The notes under the pieces: model-generated
Databases searched by the model: none
Told to the model about the DNA's origin: nothing
What the model saw: the letters and a program-made list of their open reading frames with translations, nothing else
Translations under genes and position numbers: made by a program
Assembly: GCF_030499535.1 (NCBI RefSeq)
Contig: NZ_JASTLB010000001.1
Coordinates: forward strand, 1,302,001 to 1,366,000
From: Streptomyces sp. TG1A-8
GTDB lineage: Bacteria > Actinomycetota > Actinomycetes > Streptomycetales > Streptomycetaceae
DNA length: 64,000 nt
Direction of reading: 5' to 3'
Part shown: positions 8,392-16,943 of the stretch, one piece after another
Position numbering within the stretch: position 1 is the stretch's first letter
How the letters are laid out: each line of letters begins with the position of its first letter

Positions 8392-9660
8392 ATGGACGCG
8401 TTCAAGCGGATGGATTGGACTCGGTTGGACACACGAAACAGGCGCGGGACGGGGTTCGCCGCGCCACGCCGGGACAAGACGCTTCCAGCCGCCGCCCTGA
8501 TACTGATCGCGGGCACCCTCTTCTCCCGCGTGGGCGACTCACTCGCCTCGCTGGGCCTGGTGCTGGACGCGGCCGACCGGCACGTCGGCTGGGGCGTGAC
8601 GGAGGTCTTCCTCGCGGAGCTCGTGCCCACGGTCGTCGCCGCGCCCGTCATCGGCACGGTGGTGGACCGGCTCAGTGGGCGGAAGGTGTGCCTGGGGGCC
8701 CTGGTGGCGCAGGCGCTGTGCCTCGGCACCGCCACGGCGGTGCCGGGATTCCACCTGAGGGTTGCGCTGATCGCCCTGTCGGGGCTGGCCGGGGTGGCGT
8801 CGGTGGCCGCCGGCTTCAAGATGCTGCCCGTCGTGGCCGGCGAGGAGCACACGGGCCGGGCCAACAGCCTGCTCACGGCGGGGCTGTCGGCGGCCGGTCT
8901 GGTCGGGCCGCCGCTGGCGGGCTTCCTGCACTCGGCCCGGGGCACCTCGCTGCTGCTCGGCGCCGACGCCGCCTCCTTCCTCGTGCTGGCCTGGTGCACG
9001 GCCCGCGCGGTGCCGCGCAGCACGGACGTGGCGATCGGCCGCAAGCCGGCGTCGAGGCTGTCGGACGGCTACCGGGCCCTGCGGCACGCGCCGGTCGTGG
9101 GCCCCCTGCTGCCCGCGCTGGCGGCGGCGATGCTGGCGACCAGCATCGAGGGCGTGGCGGGCGTCTTCTACCTGCGCCACGTGGCGAGCGGCAACGACAC
9201 GGTGTTCGGTCTGTTCCTGGCGACCTGGGCGCTGGGCTCGGTCCCGGGCGCGCTGCTCGCCGGCCGCGCGAGCTGGTCCGGCCGGCACACCGCGCTGATC
9301 CTGGGCGGGGTCCTGGGCATCTCGCTCGGTCTGCTGCTGGTCGGCCTGATCCCGGTGGCGGCGGCGGTCTTCCCGCTGTTCCTGCTCGGCGGCTTCGGCA
9401 ACGGCGCGTGCAACGTGGGGCTGCGCAACGCGGTGCACACCCAGGTGCCCGCCGAGGTGCACGGCAGCGCGTGGGCCTGCTTCCAGGCACTGTCGCGCTC
9501 CTGCGTCGGCCTCGGGTACCTGCTCGGCACCCCCAACGACCTGGTCTCCAGCCAGGACCAGGTGATCGTCTCCGGGGCGATCCCGCTGGCGGCCGTGGCC
9601 TGGGCCGTGCTGGCCGGCCTGCGCCGCAGGCAGCCGGCGCTGACGGAGGCCTCCGGGTGA
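8392..9660 (+). CDS. MFS-type exporter
   Basis: A 422-residue integral membrane protein with about 12 hydrophobic segments, beginning with LPAAALILIAGTLFSRVGDSL near residue 32. The cytoplasmic loop VDRLSGRKVCLG between helices 2 and 3 fits the MFS motif A region (DRxxRR/K), and GFGNGACNVGLRN near residue 340 is typical of the MFS_3 enterobactin-exporter-like group. The substrate is unknown; neighbours give no hint. The start could be ATG 8392 or ATG 8410, neither with a strong ribosome binding site. It ends before a hairpin at 9667. Confidence 0.8.
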   Translation: MDAFKRMDWTRLDTRNRRGTGFAAPRRDKTLPAAALILIAGTLFSRVGDSLASLGLVLDAADRHVGWGVTEVFLAELVPTVVAAPVIGTVVDRLSGRKVCLGALVAQALCLGTATAVPGFHLRVALIALSGLAGVASVAAGFKMLPVVAGEEHTGRANSLLTAGLSAAGLVGPPLAGFLHSARGTSLLLGADAASFLVLAWCTARAVPRSTDVAIGRKPASRLSDGYRALRHAPVVGPLLPALAAAMLATSIEGVAGVFYLRHVASGNDTVFGLFLATWALGSVPGALLAGRASWSGRHTALILGGVLGISLGLLLVGLIPVAAAVFPLFLLGGFGNGACNVGLRNAVHTQVPAEVHGSAWACFQALSRSCVGLGYLLGTPNDLVSSQDQVIVSGAIPLAAVAWAVLAGLRRRQPALTEASG

Positions 9661-9666
9661 CCGGCC

Positions 9667-9691
9667 GCGCGGCGGGCCCGGCCCGCCGCGC
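9667..9691 (+). terminator. Hairpin terminator after MFS gene
   Basis: Perfect 11-base GC arms (9667-9677 and 9681-9691) with a 3-base loop begin 7 bases after the MFS stop codon. Confidence 0.6.
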
Positions 9692-9733
9692 ACGGGCCCG
9701 CGCCCGGTGGCGCACCTTGTGCCCAAACGAAAG

Positions 9734-9756
9734 AAACCCCTGGTCATCAGGGGTTT
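9734..9756 (-). terminator. Terminator of tRNA-Leu
   Basis: Perfect 9-base arms AAACCCCTG/CAGGGGTTT (9734-9742, 9748-9756) with a 5-base loop, followed on the minus strand by a T-rich run (CTTTCGTTT). It lies 7 bases past the tRNA 3' end, a textbook factor-independent terminator. Confidence 0.85.
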
Positions 9757-9763
9757 CCGTGAG

Positions 9764-9848
9764 TGTCCGAGGGGGGACTTGAACCCCCACGCCCGATAAA
9801 GGGCACTAGCACCTCAAGCTAGCGCGTCTGCCATTCCGCCACCCGGAC
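9764..9848 (-). tRNA. tRNA-Leu (anticodon GAG)
   Basis: On the minus strand the 85-base sequence starts GTCCGGGTGGCGGAATGG and ends CTCGGACA. The acceptor stem GTCCGGG/CTCGGAC pairs with one G-T, the anticodon stem CTAGC/GCTAG is perfect, and its 7-base loop TTGAGGT gives anticodon GAG. The T arm GGGGGTTCAAGTCCCCC is intact. The long variable arm (TGCCCTTTATCGGGCG) makes it a class II tRNA as expected for leucine. CCA is not encoded. Confidence 0.97.
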
Positions 9849-9968
9849 CGGTGTGCGTCGCCCGGCGGGGTGCTCCCCGCGGCGACAGGGACCACAATAC
9901 CAAGGTTTCGGAGTGCGTTTCACCTGCTTATCCGCCCGGAGGCCGGGGGCGCCGCGCCCCCGGCGCGT

Positions 9969-10916
9969 TCAGGGGCAGCGGACGACGTGGCCCGCGTACG
10001 ACAGGTTGCCGCCGAAGCCGAACAGCAGCACCGGGTCGCCCCCGCCGAGCGCCCCCTGTTCGACCAGCTTGGAGAAGGCGAGGGGGATGCTGGCGGCGGA
10101 GGTGTTGCCGGACTCGACGACGTCGCGGGCGACGACGGCGTTGACGGCGCCGAGCTTGTGGGCCAGCGGCTCGATGATGCGCAGGTTGGCCTGGTGCAGG
10201 ACCACCCCGGCGAGTTCCTCCGGGGTCACCCCGGACTTCTCGCAGGCGCGGCGGGCGATGGCGGGCAGCTGGGTGGTGGCCCAGCGGTAGACGCTCTGCC
10301 CCTCCTGGGCGAACCGCGGCGGTGTGCCCTCGATCCGCACGGCGTGCCCCATCTCCGGCACCGACCCCCACAGCACCGGCCCGATCCCGGCCGGCTCGCC
10401 CGGCGCGCAGGCCTCGACCACGACGGCCCCGGCCCCGTCGCCCACCAGGACGCACGTGGTGCGGTCGCTCCAGTCGGTGACGTCGGACATCTTGTCCGCG
10501 CCGATGACCAGGGCACGGGTGGCCGCGCCGGCCCGGACGGCGTGGTCGGCGGTGGCCAGGGCGTGCGGGAAGCCGGCGCAGACCACGTTGACGTCCATCG
10601 CGGCCGGCCGCGGGACGCCGAGCCGGGCCGCGACCCGCGCGGCGGTGTTCGGTGAGCGGTCGATCGCGGTGGACGTCGCGACGAGGACCAGGTCGATGTC
10701 GTGCGGGGCGAGCCCGGCCGCGGCGAGGGCCTTGGCGGCGGCGTGCGCGGCCAGTTCGTCCACCGGCTCCCCGGGGCCGGCGATGTGCCGGGTGCGGATG
10801 CCGACCCGGCTGCGGATCCACGCGTCACTGGTGTCGACCATGCCCGCCAGGTCGTCGTTGGTGAGCACCCTGGCGGGCTGGTAGTGACCGATGGCGGCGA
10901 TGCGCGAGCCGTGCAT
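9969..10916 (-). CDS. 3-oxoacyl-ACP synthase III (KAS III, FabH-like)
   Basis: A 315-residue thiolase-fold condensing enzyme. The start ATG 10916 follows GAGGGG. The catalytic triad is complete: Cys113 (NVVCAGFPHAL), His241 (LHQANLRI) and Asn271 (ESGNTSAAS). The glycine-rich GFGGNLSYAG end matches FabH. KAS III enzymes condense an acyl-CoA starter with malonyl-ACP. There is no fatty acid operon here (fabD, acpP and fabF are absent), so it is a stand-alone paralogue that may supply unusual starters or serve a secondary pathway (inference). It is divergent from fdhD. Confidence 0.9.
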   Translation of the reverse strand: MHGSRIAAIGHYQPARVLTNDDLAGMVDTSDAWIRSRVGIRTRHIAGPGEPVDELAAHAAAKALAAAGLAPHDIDLVLVATSTAIDRSPNTAARVAARLGVPRPAAMDVNVVCAGFPHALATADHAVRAGAATRALVIGADKMSDVTDWSDRTTCVLVGDGAGAVVVEACAPGEPAGIGPVLWGSVPEMGHAVRIEGTPPRFAQEGQSVYRWATTQLPAIARRACEKSGVTPEELAGVVLHQANLRIIEPLAHKLGAVNAVVARDVVESGNTSAASIPLAFSKLVEQGALGGGDPVLLFGFGGNLSYAGHVVRCP

Positions 10917-11185
10917 GCGGGGGTCCCCTCGTTGCCGTGGGTAGCGGGATCCACCAGTGTGGCCAGTGACCGGCGGGTACGACGTCAGGTGAAGCCACAG
11001 GAATCGGGCAGGGGAGTTGTCGGCTTCCCTCAGGCCGCCGCACGGCCGCCCGCCGGCGCCGGCCGTGCGGGACAATAGTGGTGCCACGGTCACCCCGCCG
11101 CACGCCGGCCCGGTGACCCTCGGCGCTCTTTGCACGAAGGGCCGTTTCGGCCACCAGCGCGTACGGAACCGGGGCTGATCAGGAC

Positions 11186-12034
11186 ATGGGACGAGTGACG
11201 GAACGGCGCAGGGTCCTCCGCATCCGGGACGGGGCGGTCTCCGCCCGGCCGGACACCCTCGTCGCGGAGGAACCCCTGGAGATCCGCCTCAACGGCAAGC
11301 CCCTGGCCGTCACGATGCGCACCCCGGGCGACGACTTCGCGCTGGCGGCCGGGTTCCTGGTGAGCGAGGGCGTCCTGGCCACCGCGTCCGACCTGCGGAA
11401 CATCGTCTACTGCGCCGGGGCGATCGCCGACGGTTCGAACACCTACAACGTGGTCGACGTGACGACCGCCCCCGACGTCAGGCTGCCGGACTTCACGCTG
11501 GAGCGGAACGTCTACACGACCTCCTCGTGCGGGCTGTGCGGCAAGGCCAGTCTGGACGCGGTGCGCACGACCGCCCGCTGGCCGATCGCCGACGCTCCCC
11601 CGGTCCGGGTGAGCACCTCCCTGCTGGCGGCCCTTCCGGACCGGCTGCGCGCGGCCCAGCGGGTGTTCGACCGGACGGGGGGCCTGCACGCGGCCGCCCT
11701 GTTCTCCGAGGACGGGGACCTGCTGGACGTGCGGGAGGACGTGGGCCGGCACAACGCGGTCGACAAGCTGGTGGGCCGCGCCCTGCAGAACGGGGATCTG
11801 CCGCTGTCGCGGGCGGTGCTGCTGGTGTCGGGCCGGGCCTCGTTCGAGCTGGCGCAGAAGGCGGTGATGGCGGGCATCCCGCTGCTGGCGGCGGTGTCCG
11901 CGCCGTCGTCGCTGGCGGTGGACCTGGCCGCCGAGACCGGGCTGACCCTGGTGGGCTTCCTGCGGGGCGATTCGATGAACGTGTACGCGGGCCAGGACCG
12001 GATCGCCCTGCCGGCCGCGGCCGCCCGGGACTGA
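11186..12034 (+). CDS. fdhD: Formate dehydrogenase accessory sulfurtransferase FdhD
   Basis: A 282-residue protein with the FdhD hallmark CGLCG at residues 115-119; Cys115 and Cys118 are the sulfur-carrying pair. Other family blocks are present: [55 protein letters not shown] and [12 protein letters not shown]. FdhD passes sulfur from the IscS desulfurase to the molybdenum cofactor of formate dehydrogenases. No formate dehydrogenase gene is in this window, so its client enzyme is encoded elsewhere. The start ATG 11186 is chosen because homology begins at once. Confidence 0.95.
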   Translation: MGRVTERRRVLRIRDGAVSARPDTLVAEEPLEIRLNGKPLAVTMRTPGDDFALAAGFLVSEGVLATASDLRNIVYCAGAIADGSNTYNVVDVTTAPDVRLPDFTLERNVYTTSSCGLCGKASLDAVRTTARWPIADAPPVRVSTSLLAALPDRLRAAQRVFDRTGGLHAAALFSEDGDLLDVREDVGRHNAVDKLVGRALQNGDLPLSRAVLLVSGRASFELAQKAVMAGIPLLAAVSAPSSLAVDLAAETGLTLVGFLRGDSMNVYAGQDRIALPAAAARD

Positions 12035-12339
12035 CCGGCCGCCCGGGACCGACCGGCTCCCCGCGGCACGGTGCGGACGGGGGCGGCGCGCAGGCCCACC
12101 CGCCGGTCCGGCCCGGCACGGCGGGTCCGCGCCGGAGGACGCCGCGCAGGCCCACCGGGCCGTCCGGACGCGGACCGGCCGCGGCGAAGCCGTGCCGCGC
12201 CCCGGGCGGCCGGGCGGCGTTTCTCGTCCCGCACGCTCCTTGTGGGGCACCACGGCCCGCAACTACCTTCTAGGCAGCGCATGTTGGACATGGGATGTCC
12301 GGATGTCCGCACGCCCGCCGACGAAGGGCAGGTCGCACC
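12035..12339. other. Intergenic region fdhD-sialidase
   Basis: There is no gene in this 305-base stretch. A direct repeat GCGCAGGCCCACC occurs near 12087 and again near 12153. TTGTGG near 12239 with TACCTT 18 bases further is a weak candidate promoter for the sialidase gene. The ribosome binding region GAAGGGCAGG lies just before ATG 12340. Confidence 0.35.
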
Positions 12340-14217
12340 ATGCCGTCAGGTCCCCGCGCCCGTCCCGCACGCGCTCCCGCGCTCGCCCTCATGACGGCGG
12401 CGCTGCTGCTCGCGCCGCTCACCTCCGCCCACCCGGCACACGCCCGGCCGTCGTCCCCCGCTGCGGTGTTCGAGCAGCAGGTCCTCTTCGAGGCCGCCCG
12501 GGACCCCGGCTACGCCTGCTTCCGCATCCCGGCGGTCGTGCGGACGGCGGCCGGCACGCTGCTGGCGTTCGCCGAGGGGCGGGTCCTCAACTGCGGGGAC
12601 GCGGCCGACATCGACATCGTGCTGAAGCGGTCCACCGACGGCGGCCGCACCTGGGGCCCGCTGCGGGTGGTCACCGAGGGCGCCGGCGACACCCACGGCA
12701 ACCCGGCACCGGTCGTCGACCGGGACACCGGCCGGATCTGGCTCGCGGAGACGTACAACACGGGCCGCACGGACGGCGCCGGCTGCTCCGTGCCCTGCGA
12801 CCGCACCCCGCACCTGCAGGTCAGCGACGACGACGGTCTGACCTGGTCCGCGCCGCGCGACCTGAGTCCGGAGATCCTGCCCGCCGACTGGAACTCCTGG
12901 TACGCGACCGGCCCGGTGCACGGCCTCCAGCTCACCCGCGGCCGGTACGCCGGACGCCTGGTCCTCGGCGTCAACACCGAGACGTGGAACGGCAGCCGGG
13001 TCAGTGCCAACCACGCCGCGCTGGTCGTCAGCGACGACCACGGCGGCCACTGGCGGGTCGGCGCCACCGACACCTGGCCGGTCGCCGCCGACGGCACCTT
13101 CCGGCAGAAGCCCTCCGAACTCGCGCTCGCCGAGCGGGCGGACGGCTCGCTCCTGGTCAGCGGCCGGGAGCAGGACGGCACCGACCTCGGCCACCGCACG
13201 CAGGCCGTCAGCCGGGACGGCGGCGGCCGCTTCACCGCGCCCTTCCGCGCCCTGCCCGGCCTCTACGCCCCGCAGGTGCAGGGGTCGCTGCTGCGGCTGG
13301 GCGGCCGGCTCCTGCTCGCCTGCCCCGCCGACCCCGACCGGCGCCGCACGATGATGATCCGCTCCTCCTACGACGGTGGCCGCACCTGGGACGGCGTGGA
13401 CCGCGGCACGGTCGTCACCGCGGACTGGTCCGGCTACTCCGACCTGGTGCGGGCGGGCCGCGGCACGGTGGGCCTGCTGTACGAGGGCGGGGCCGTCGAC
13501 GCCCGCGACGAGATCCGCTTCGCCCGCTTCACCGAGGGCTGGCTCGCCCCGCGCCGCCGTCCCGGCCCGGTCACCGCGGACCGCGCCCCGCACGGCCGCC
13601 CGGCCTCGGTCCTCGGCGGCGCGCGGGAGACGGACGGCACCGTGGGCGGGGCCCTGGAGTTCGACGGCGCCGACGACGCCGTACGGCTGCCGTACCGACC
13701 GGGCCTGCCGCTCGGGACGAAGGACTTCACCGTGTCGCTGTGGTTCCGGTACACGGCCGCGTCCGGGGAGCAGCCGCTGCTGTGGATGGGGGGCGTCGGC
13801 AGCAGCCAGCCGCAGGTGTGGCTGCGGGGCGAGCCGGCGGACCACCGCCTCCGGGCGCTCGTCACCGCGCGGGAGGGGGCGGGCCCCGCGCGCACCGCGA
13901 GCGTCCGCTCGGCCGCCGCGTACGACGACGGCCGGTGGCACCGCGCGGTGCTCCGCCGGGACGGCGGCAGCCTGTCGCTGTCCGTCGACGGCACGCGGAC
14001 CGCCGTCGACGGGGTGCCGGGCTCCGTCAGCCGGAACTCGCCCTTCGGGGTGCACATCGGTCAGCGGGTGGACGGCCGGGCCTCCTTCACCGGCGCGATC
14101 GACGAGGTGCGCGTGTGGGACCGGGTCCTGACCGACGGGGAGCTGGCCGACCCGGCGGTGCAGCGGTCACCGCAGGGCTCGGTCCTGTGGCTGCCCCTGG
14201 ACCGCGTGCGCGGCTGA
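12340..14217 (+). CDS. Secreted exo-alpha-sialidase with LamG-like C-terminal domain
   Basis: A 625-residue exported protein; ATG 12340 is preferred because a signal peptide follows directly (ALALMTAALLLAPLTSAHPAHA). The catalytic six-bladed propeller shows the FRIP motif (CFRIPAVVRT) with the first active-site arginine, and repeated Asp-boxes: STDGGRTWGP, SDDDGLTWSA, SDDHGGHWRV and SYDGGRTWDG. The tyrosine region GYSDLV and the acidic LLYEGG match bacterial GH33 enzymes. Residues from about 430 form a concanavalin-like LamG_3 domain (ALEFDGADDAVRLP ... FTGAIDEVRVWDRVLT). It would release sialic acid from host or soil glycoconjugates. Its stop overlaps the convergent SBF gene by 51 bases. Confidence 0.9.
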   Translation: MPSGPRARPARAPALALMTAALLLAPLTSAHPAHARPSSPAAVFEQQVLFEAARDPGYACFRIPAVVRTAAGTLLAFAEGRVLNCGDAADIDIVLKRSTDGGRTWGPLRVVTEGAGDTHGNPAPVVDRDTGRIWLAETYNTGRTDGAGCSVPCDRTPHLQVSDDDGLTWSAPRDLSPEILPADWNSWYATGPVHGLQLTRGRYAGRLVLGVNTETWNGSRVSANHAALVVSDDHGGHWRVGATDTWPVAADGTFRQKPSELALAERADGSLLVSGREQDGTDLGHRTQAVSRDGGGRFTAPFRALPGLYAPQVQGSLLRLGGRLLLACPADPDRRRTMMIRSSYDGGRTWDGVDRGTVVTADWSGYSDLVRAGRGTVGLLYEGGAVDARDEIRFARFTEGWLAPRRRPGPVTADRAPHGRPASVLGGARETDGTVGGALEFDGADDAVRLPYRPGLPLGTKDFTVSLWFRYTAASGEQPLLWMGGVGSSQPQVWLRGEPADHRLRALVTAREGAGPARTASVRSAAAYDDGRWHRAVLRRDGGSLSLSVDGTRTAVDGVPGSVSRNSPFGVHIGQRVDGRASFTGAIDEVRVWDRVLTDGELADPAVQRSPQGSVLWLPLDRVRG

Positions 14218-15195
14218 CGTGCCGGCCGTCCCCCGCGGGTCGCGGGCCCGCCGCCTGGCGATGACCGCGCACACCATCAGCTGCATCTGGTGGAACAGCA
14301 TCAGCGGCAGGACGGCCAGCGAGGCGTGGGCGCCGAACAGGACGCTCGCCATCGGCAGCCCGGAGGCGAGGGACTTCTTCGACCCGGCGAACTGGATCGC
14401 GATCCGGTCCTCCCGCCCGAAGCCGAGCGCCCTGCCGCCGTACCAGGTCAGCACGAGCATGACGGCCAGCAGGACGGCCTCGACGGCGAGCAGCGCCGCC
14501 AGCCGCGGAGGGCTGACCCGGTGCCAGACGCCCCGGGTCACGCCCTCGCTGAACGCGGTGTAGACGACCAGCAGGATCGAGCCGCGGTCGACGAGGCCGA
14601 GGACCTTACTGTGCCGGGTGACGAAGCCGCCGATCCAGCGGCGGGTCACCTGCCCGGCGAGGAACGGCACCAGCAGCTGCAGCACGATCTTCACCAGCGA
14701 GTCGGCGGAGAACCCGCCGCCGCCGAGCAGCACCGCCGCCAGCAGCGGGGTGAGGACGATGCCGGTGAGGGAGGAGAAGGAGCCGGCGCAGATCGCGGCG
14801 GGCACGTTGCCGCGGGCGATGGAGGTGAACGCGATCGACGACTGGATGGTGGACGGCACCAGGGTCAGGAAGAGCAGGCCCTGGTACAGCGGCTGGGTCA
14901 GCAGCACCGGCACCAGACCGCGCGCGGCCAGGCCGAGCAGCGGGAAGACGGCGAAGGTGCAGATCAGCACGGTGAGGTGGAGCCGCCAGTGCCGGAGGCC
15001 GTCCAGGGCCTCACGGGTGGACAGCCGGGCGCCGTACAGCAGGAACAGGAAGGCGATCGCGGCCGTGGAGGCGCCCGAGGCCGCGGCCGCGCCGGTGCCC
15101 CGGGCCGGCAGCAGCGCCGCGAGCCCGACCGTCCCGAGCAGCAGCAGGACGTACGGGTCGATGGGCAGCCATCTCGGCGGGCGCGGGTGTGTCAC
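14167..15195 (-). CDS. Bile acid:sodium symporter-like (SBF) transporter
   Basis: A 342-residue membrane protein with about ten hydrophobic helices, from IDPYVLLLLGTVGLAALLP to PLMLFHQMQLMVCAVIA. The motifs FLFLLYGARLSTREAL, LVPSTIQSSIAFTSIARGN and FAGSKKSLASGLPM mark the SBF-like (YfeH, PF13593) group of the bile/arsenite/riboflavin transporter superfamily. The start is taken at GTG 15195 with AGAGGAG upstream; a longer ATG start at 15300 would leave a non-conserved tail. It is divergent from a LysR regulator, a usual regulator-target arrangement. The substrate is unknown. Confidence 0.85.
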   Translation of the reverse strand: MTHPRPPRWLPIDPYVLLLLGTVGLAALLPARGTGAAAASGASTAAIAFLFLLYGARLSTREALDGLRHWRLHLTVLICTFAVFPLLGLAARGLVPVLLTQPLYQGLLFLTLVPSTIQSSIAFTSIARGNVPAAICAGSFSSLTGIVLTPLLAAVLLGGGGFSADSLVKIVLQLLVPFLAGQVTRRWIGGFVTRHSKVLGLVDRGSILLVVYTAFSEGVTRGVWHRVSPPRLAALLAVEAVLLAVMLVLTWYGGRALGFGREDRIAIQFAGSKKSLASGLPMASVLFGAHASLAVLPLMLFHQMQLMVCAVIARRRARDPRGTAGTSAAHAVQGQPQDRALR

Positions 15196-15340
15196 GGTGC
15201 TCGGTGCTCCTCTTGCCGGTCGTCGCCCTTCGCCGGACGCGTGCGGGCCCGCGGGCCCCTTCCATCCTGCTCCCGCGCCCGCCGATCGGGAATCCGGCAC
15301 ACCACTCTGACTGTGATCGTGTACCGCGATGACCGGCGGC

Positions 15341-15346
15341 TAGGCT
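15341..15346 (+). promoter_or_regulatory. Leaderless -10 element of LysR gene
   Basis: TAGGCT lies exactly 7 bases before the GTG start at 15354, so transcription would begin at or next to the start codon. No ribosome binding site precedes the GTG. The -35 region is weak. Confidence 0.45.
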
Positions 15347-15353
15347 GGCGTGC

Positions 15354-16223
15354 GTGTACGACCCGTCGCAATTGCGCACGTTCCTGGCGGTGGCGCAGAC
15401 ACTGAGCTTCACACAGGCCGCCCGGCGGCTGGGCCTGCGCCAGTCGACGGTCAGCCAGCACGTGCGCCGGCTGGAGGACGCCACCGGCCGGCAGCTGTTC
15501 GCACGGGACACCCACTCCGTGGAGCTGACCGAGGACGGCGAGGTCATGCTGGGCTTCGCCCGCCGGCTGCTGGAGGTGCACGAGCGGGCCGCGGCGTTCT
15601 TCGCCGGCACCCGGGTGCGGGGCCGGCTGCGGTTCGGGGCCTCGGAGGACGTCGTCCTCACCCGGCTGCCGGAGATCCTGGAGGGGTTCCGCCACGACCA
15701 CCCCGAGGTCGATCTGGAACTGACGGTGGAGCTGTCGGGCACCCTGCACGAGCGGCTGGCCGCCGGGAAGCTGGACCTGGTGCTGGCCAAGCGGCGCCCG
15801 GAGGACCGGCGCGGCGAGCTGGTGTGGCAGGACGACCTGGTGTGGATCGGCGCCGAACGGCTCCGCCTGGACCCCGACCGGCCGGTGCCGCTGATCGTGT
15901 ACCCGCCGCCCGGCATCACCCGGGCCCGCGCGCTGGAGGCGCTGGAGGACCAGGGGCGGCAGTGGCGCATCGTGTGCACCAGCGGCAGCCTCAACGGGCT
16001 GGTCGCCGCCGCGCGTGCCGGGCTGGGCGTGATGGCCCACTCCCGGCGGCTGATGCCGCCCGGTCTGTTCCGGGTGGGGGACCGGGCGGGCCTGCCGGAC
16101 CTGGGCAAGATCGACTTCGTCCTCGTGCACGGCCGGCGGCGGGGCACGGCGGAGGACGCCGCGAACGCCCTGGCGGCGGCGGTCCTGGCGGGCGGTGGGC
16201 GCCTGCGCCACCGGGGCGCCTGA
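15354..16223 (+). CDS. LysR-family transcriptional regulator
   Basis: A 289-residue LysR-type regulator. Residues 5-60 form the winged HTH (LRTFLAVAQTLSFTQAARRLGLRQSTVSQHVRRLEDATGRQLFAR is the recognition region), followed from about residue 90 by the two-lobed effector domain (GRLRFGASEDVVLTRLPEIL). GTG 15354 begins the conserved YDPSQLRTFLAV. The gene is divergent from the SBF-like carrier and probably controls it, as LysR genes commonly regulate the adjacent divergent gene. Confidence 0.93.
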   Translation: MYDPSQLRTFLAVAQTLSFTQAARRLGLRQSTVSQHVRRLEDATGRQLFARDTHSVELTEDGEVMLGFARRLLEVHERAAAFFAGTRVRGRLRFGASEDVVLTRLPEILEGFRHDHPEVDLELTVELSGTLHERLAAGKLDLVLAKRRPEDRRGELVWQDDLVWIGAERLRLDPDRPVPLIVYPPPGITRARALEALEDQGRQWRIVCTSGSLNGLVAAARAGLGVMAHSRRLMPPGLFRVGDRAGLPDLGKIDFVLVHGRRRGTAEDAANALAAAVLAGGGRLRHRGA

Positions 16224-16267
16224 GGGACCCGGCCCCCGCGGGGCGCGCGGCGCCCCCGCCGTCCCGG

Positions 16268-16578
16268 CTCAGCGCCGCCCGGGGTACGCGCTGGGGGTGG
16301 CGGTCCTCGGCACGGTCCTGACCTCCCGGATGACCGGCACGCTCTCCCGGCCGGCGGCCCACACGCTGGCCGGCGGCGGCGCGACGGCACTGCGCGGCGG
16401 CGTCGCCGAGCACACCCCGCGCGTGGCGTTCGCCTCGGGTCTGAACGGCGCGTTGGTGAGCGCGGGCCTCGCGGGGATCGCCGCGGGCGCCCTGGTGCTG
16501 GTGCGCACGCCCCGGCCGCCGGCGGGGACGCCGGCCGGGGCGGCGCCGCGGGAGGCGGCGGTGAGCCCGCACGGCTGA
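16268..16578 (+). pseudogene. C-terminal remnant of a DHA2-type MFS transporter
   Basis: The frame encodes GYALGVAVLGTVLTSRMTGTL, then FASGLNGALVSAGLAGIAAGALVLVRTPR. This matches the end of EmrB/QacA-type 14-helix pumps (the AVLGTVLS helix 13 start and the final helix). Upstream residues in this frame show no transporter homology, and the preceding LysR gene ends only 44 bases earlier. About 80% of the transporter is missing. Confidence 0.6.
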
Positions 16579-16592
16579 CGCGCGCACGACGG

Positions 16593-16629
16593 CGAGGGCG
16601 GCCCCGGAGCACCGGTGGGGCCGCCCTCG
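16593..16629. terminator. Hairpin 1 after DHA2 remnant
   Basis: Perfect 13-base arms (CGAGGGCGGCCCC at 16593-16605 and its complement at 16617-16629) with an 11-base loop. With a one-base bulge the pairing extends outward another six bases. It sits 15 bases after the remnant's stop codon. Confidence 0.65.
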
Positions 16630-16641
16630 GCCGTCGCGGAG

Positions 16642-16694
16642 GCCGAGCCCGTCCGGACGGGGGCGGGCCCGGCCCCCGTCCGGACGGGCTCGGC
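16642..16694. terminator. Hairpin 2 with perfect 23-base arms
   Basis: Arms at 16642-16664 and 16672-16694 are perfect complements of 23 bases around a 7-base loop. Each arm also contains the self-complementary CCCGTCCGGACGGG, so alternative folds are possible. It lies in tandem with the hairpin at 16593. Confidence 0.65.
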
Positions 16695-16943
16695 GTGCGG
16701 GGCCCGGTCCGCGCGCCGTGACCGGGAGGTACAGATTCGGTGGAGATTGAGGCCCCGGGGCTTATCGACCCGTCAGTATTGTGTCCGTCCCTTCCCCATG
16801 TGCGGGTATTTTCCGGCCGGGGCCGGAGAGGTACGCCGGGTTTGCCCGGCTTCCCTTCTCCTCCCGCCGGGCCAACGGGTGGGGTAGCTTTCACGGCGCT
16901 GTGCGGAGCATCACGGCCGTGGACGACGAGCTAGGAGCGGGGA

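Noticed and set aside
9764..9848. tRNA-Leu as an integration site with an adjacent island
   Set aside because: No integrase gene or duplicated tRNA 3' end was found on either side, and the flanking genes have normal composition.
12346..14055. Minus-strand 569-codon frame opposite the sialidase
   Set aside because: It lacks domain motifs, whereas the plus strand has a signal peptide, FRIP motif and Asp-boxes.
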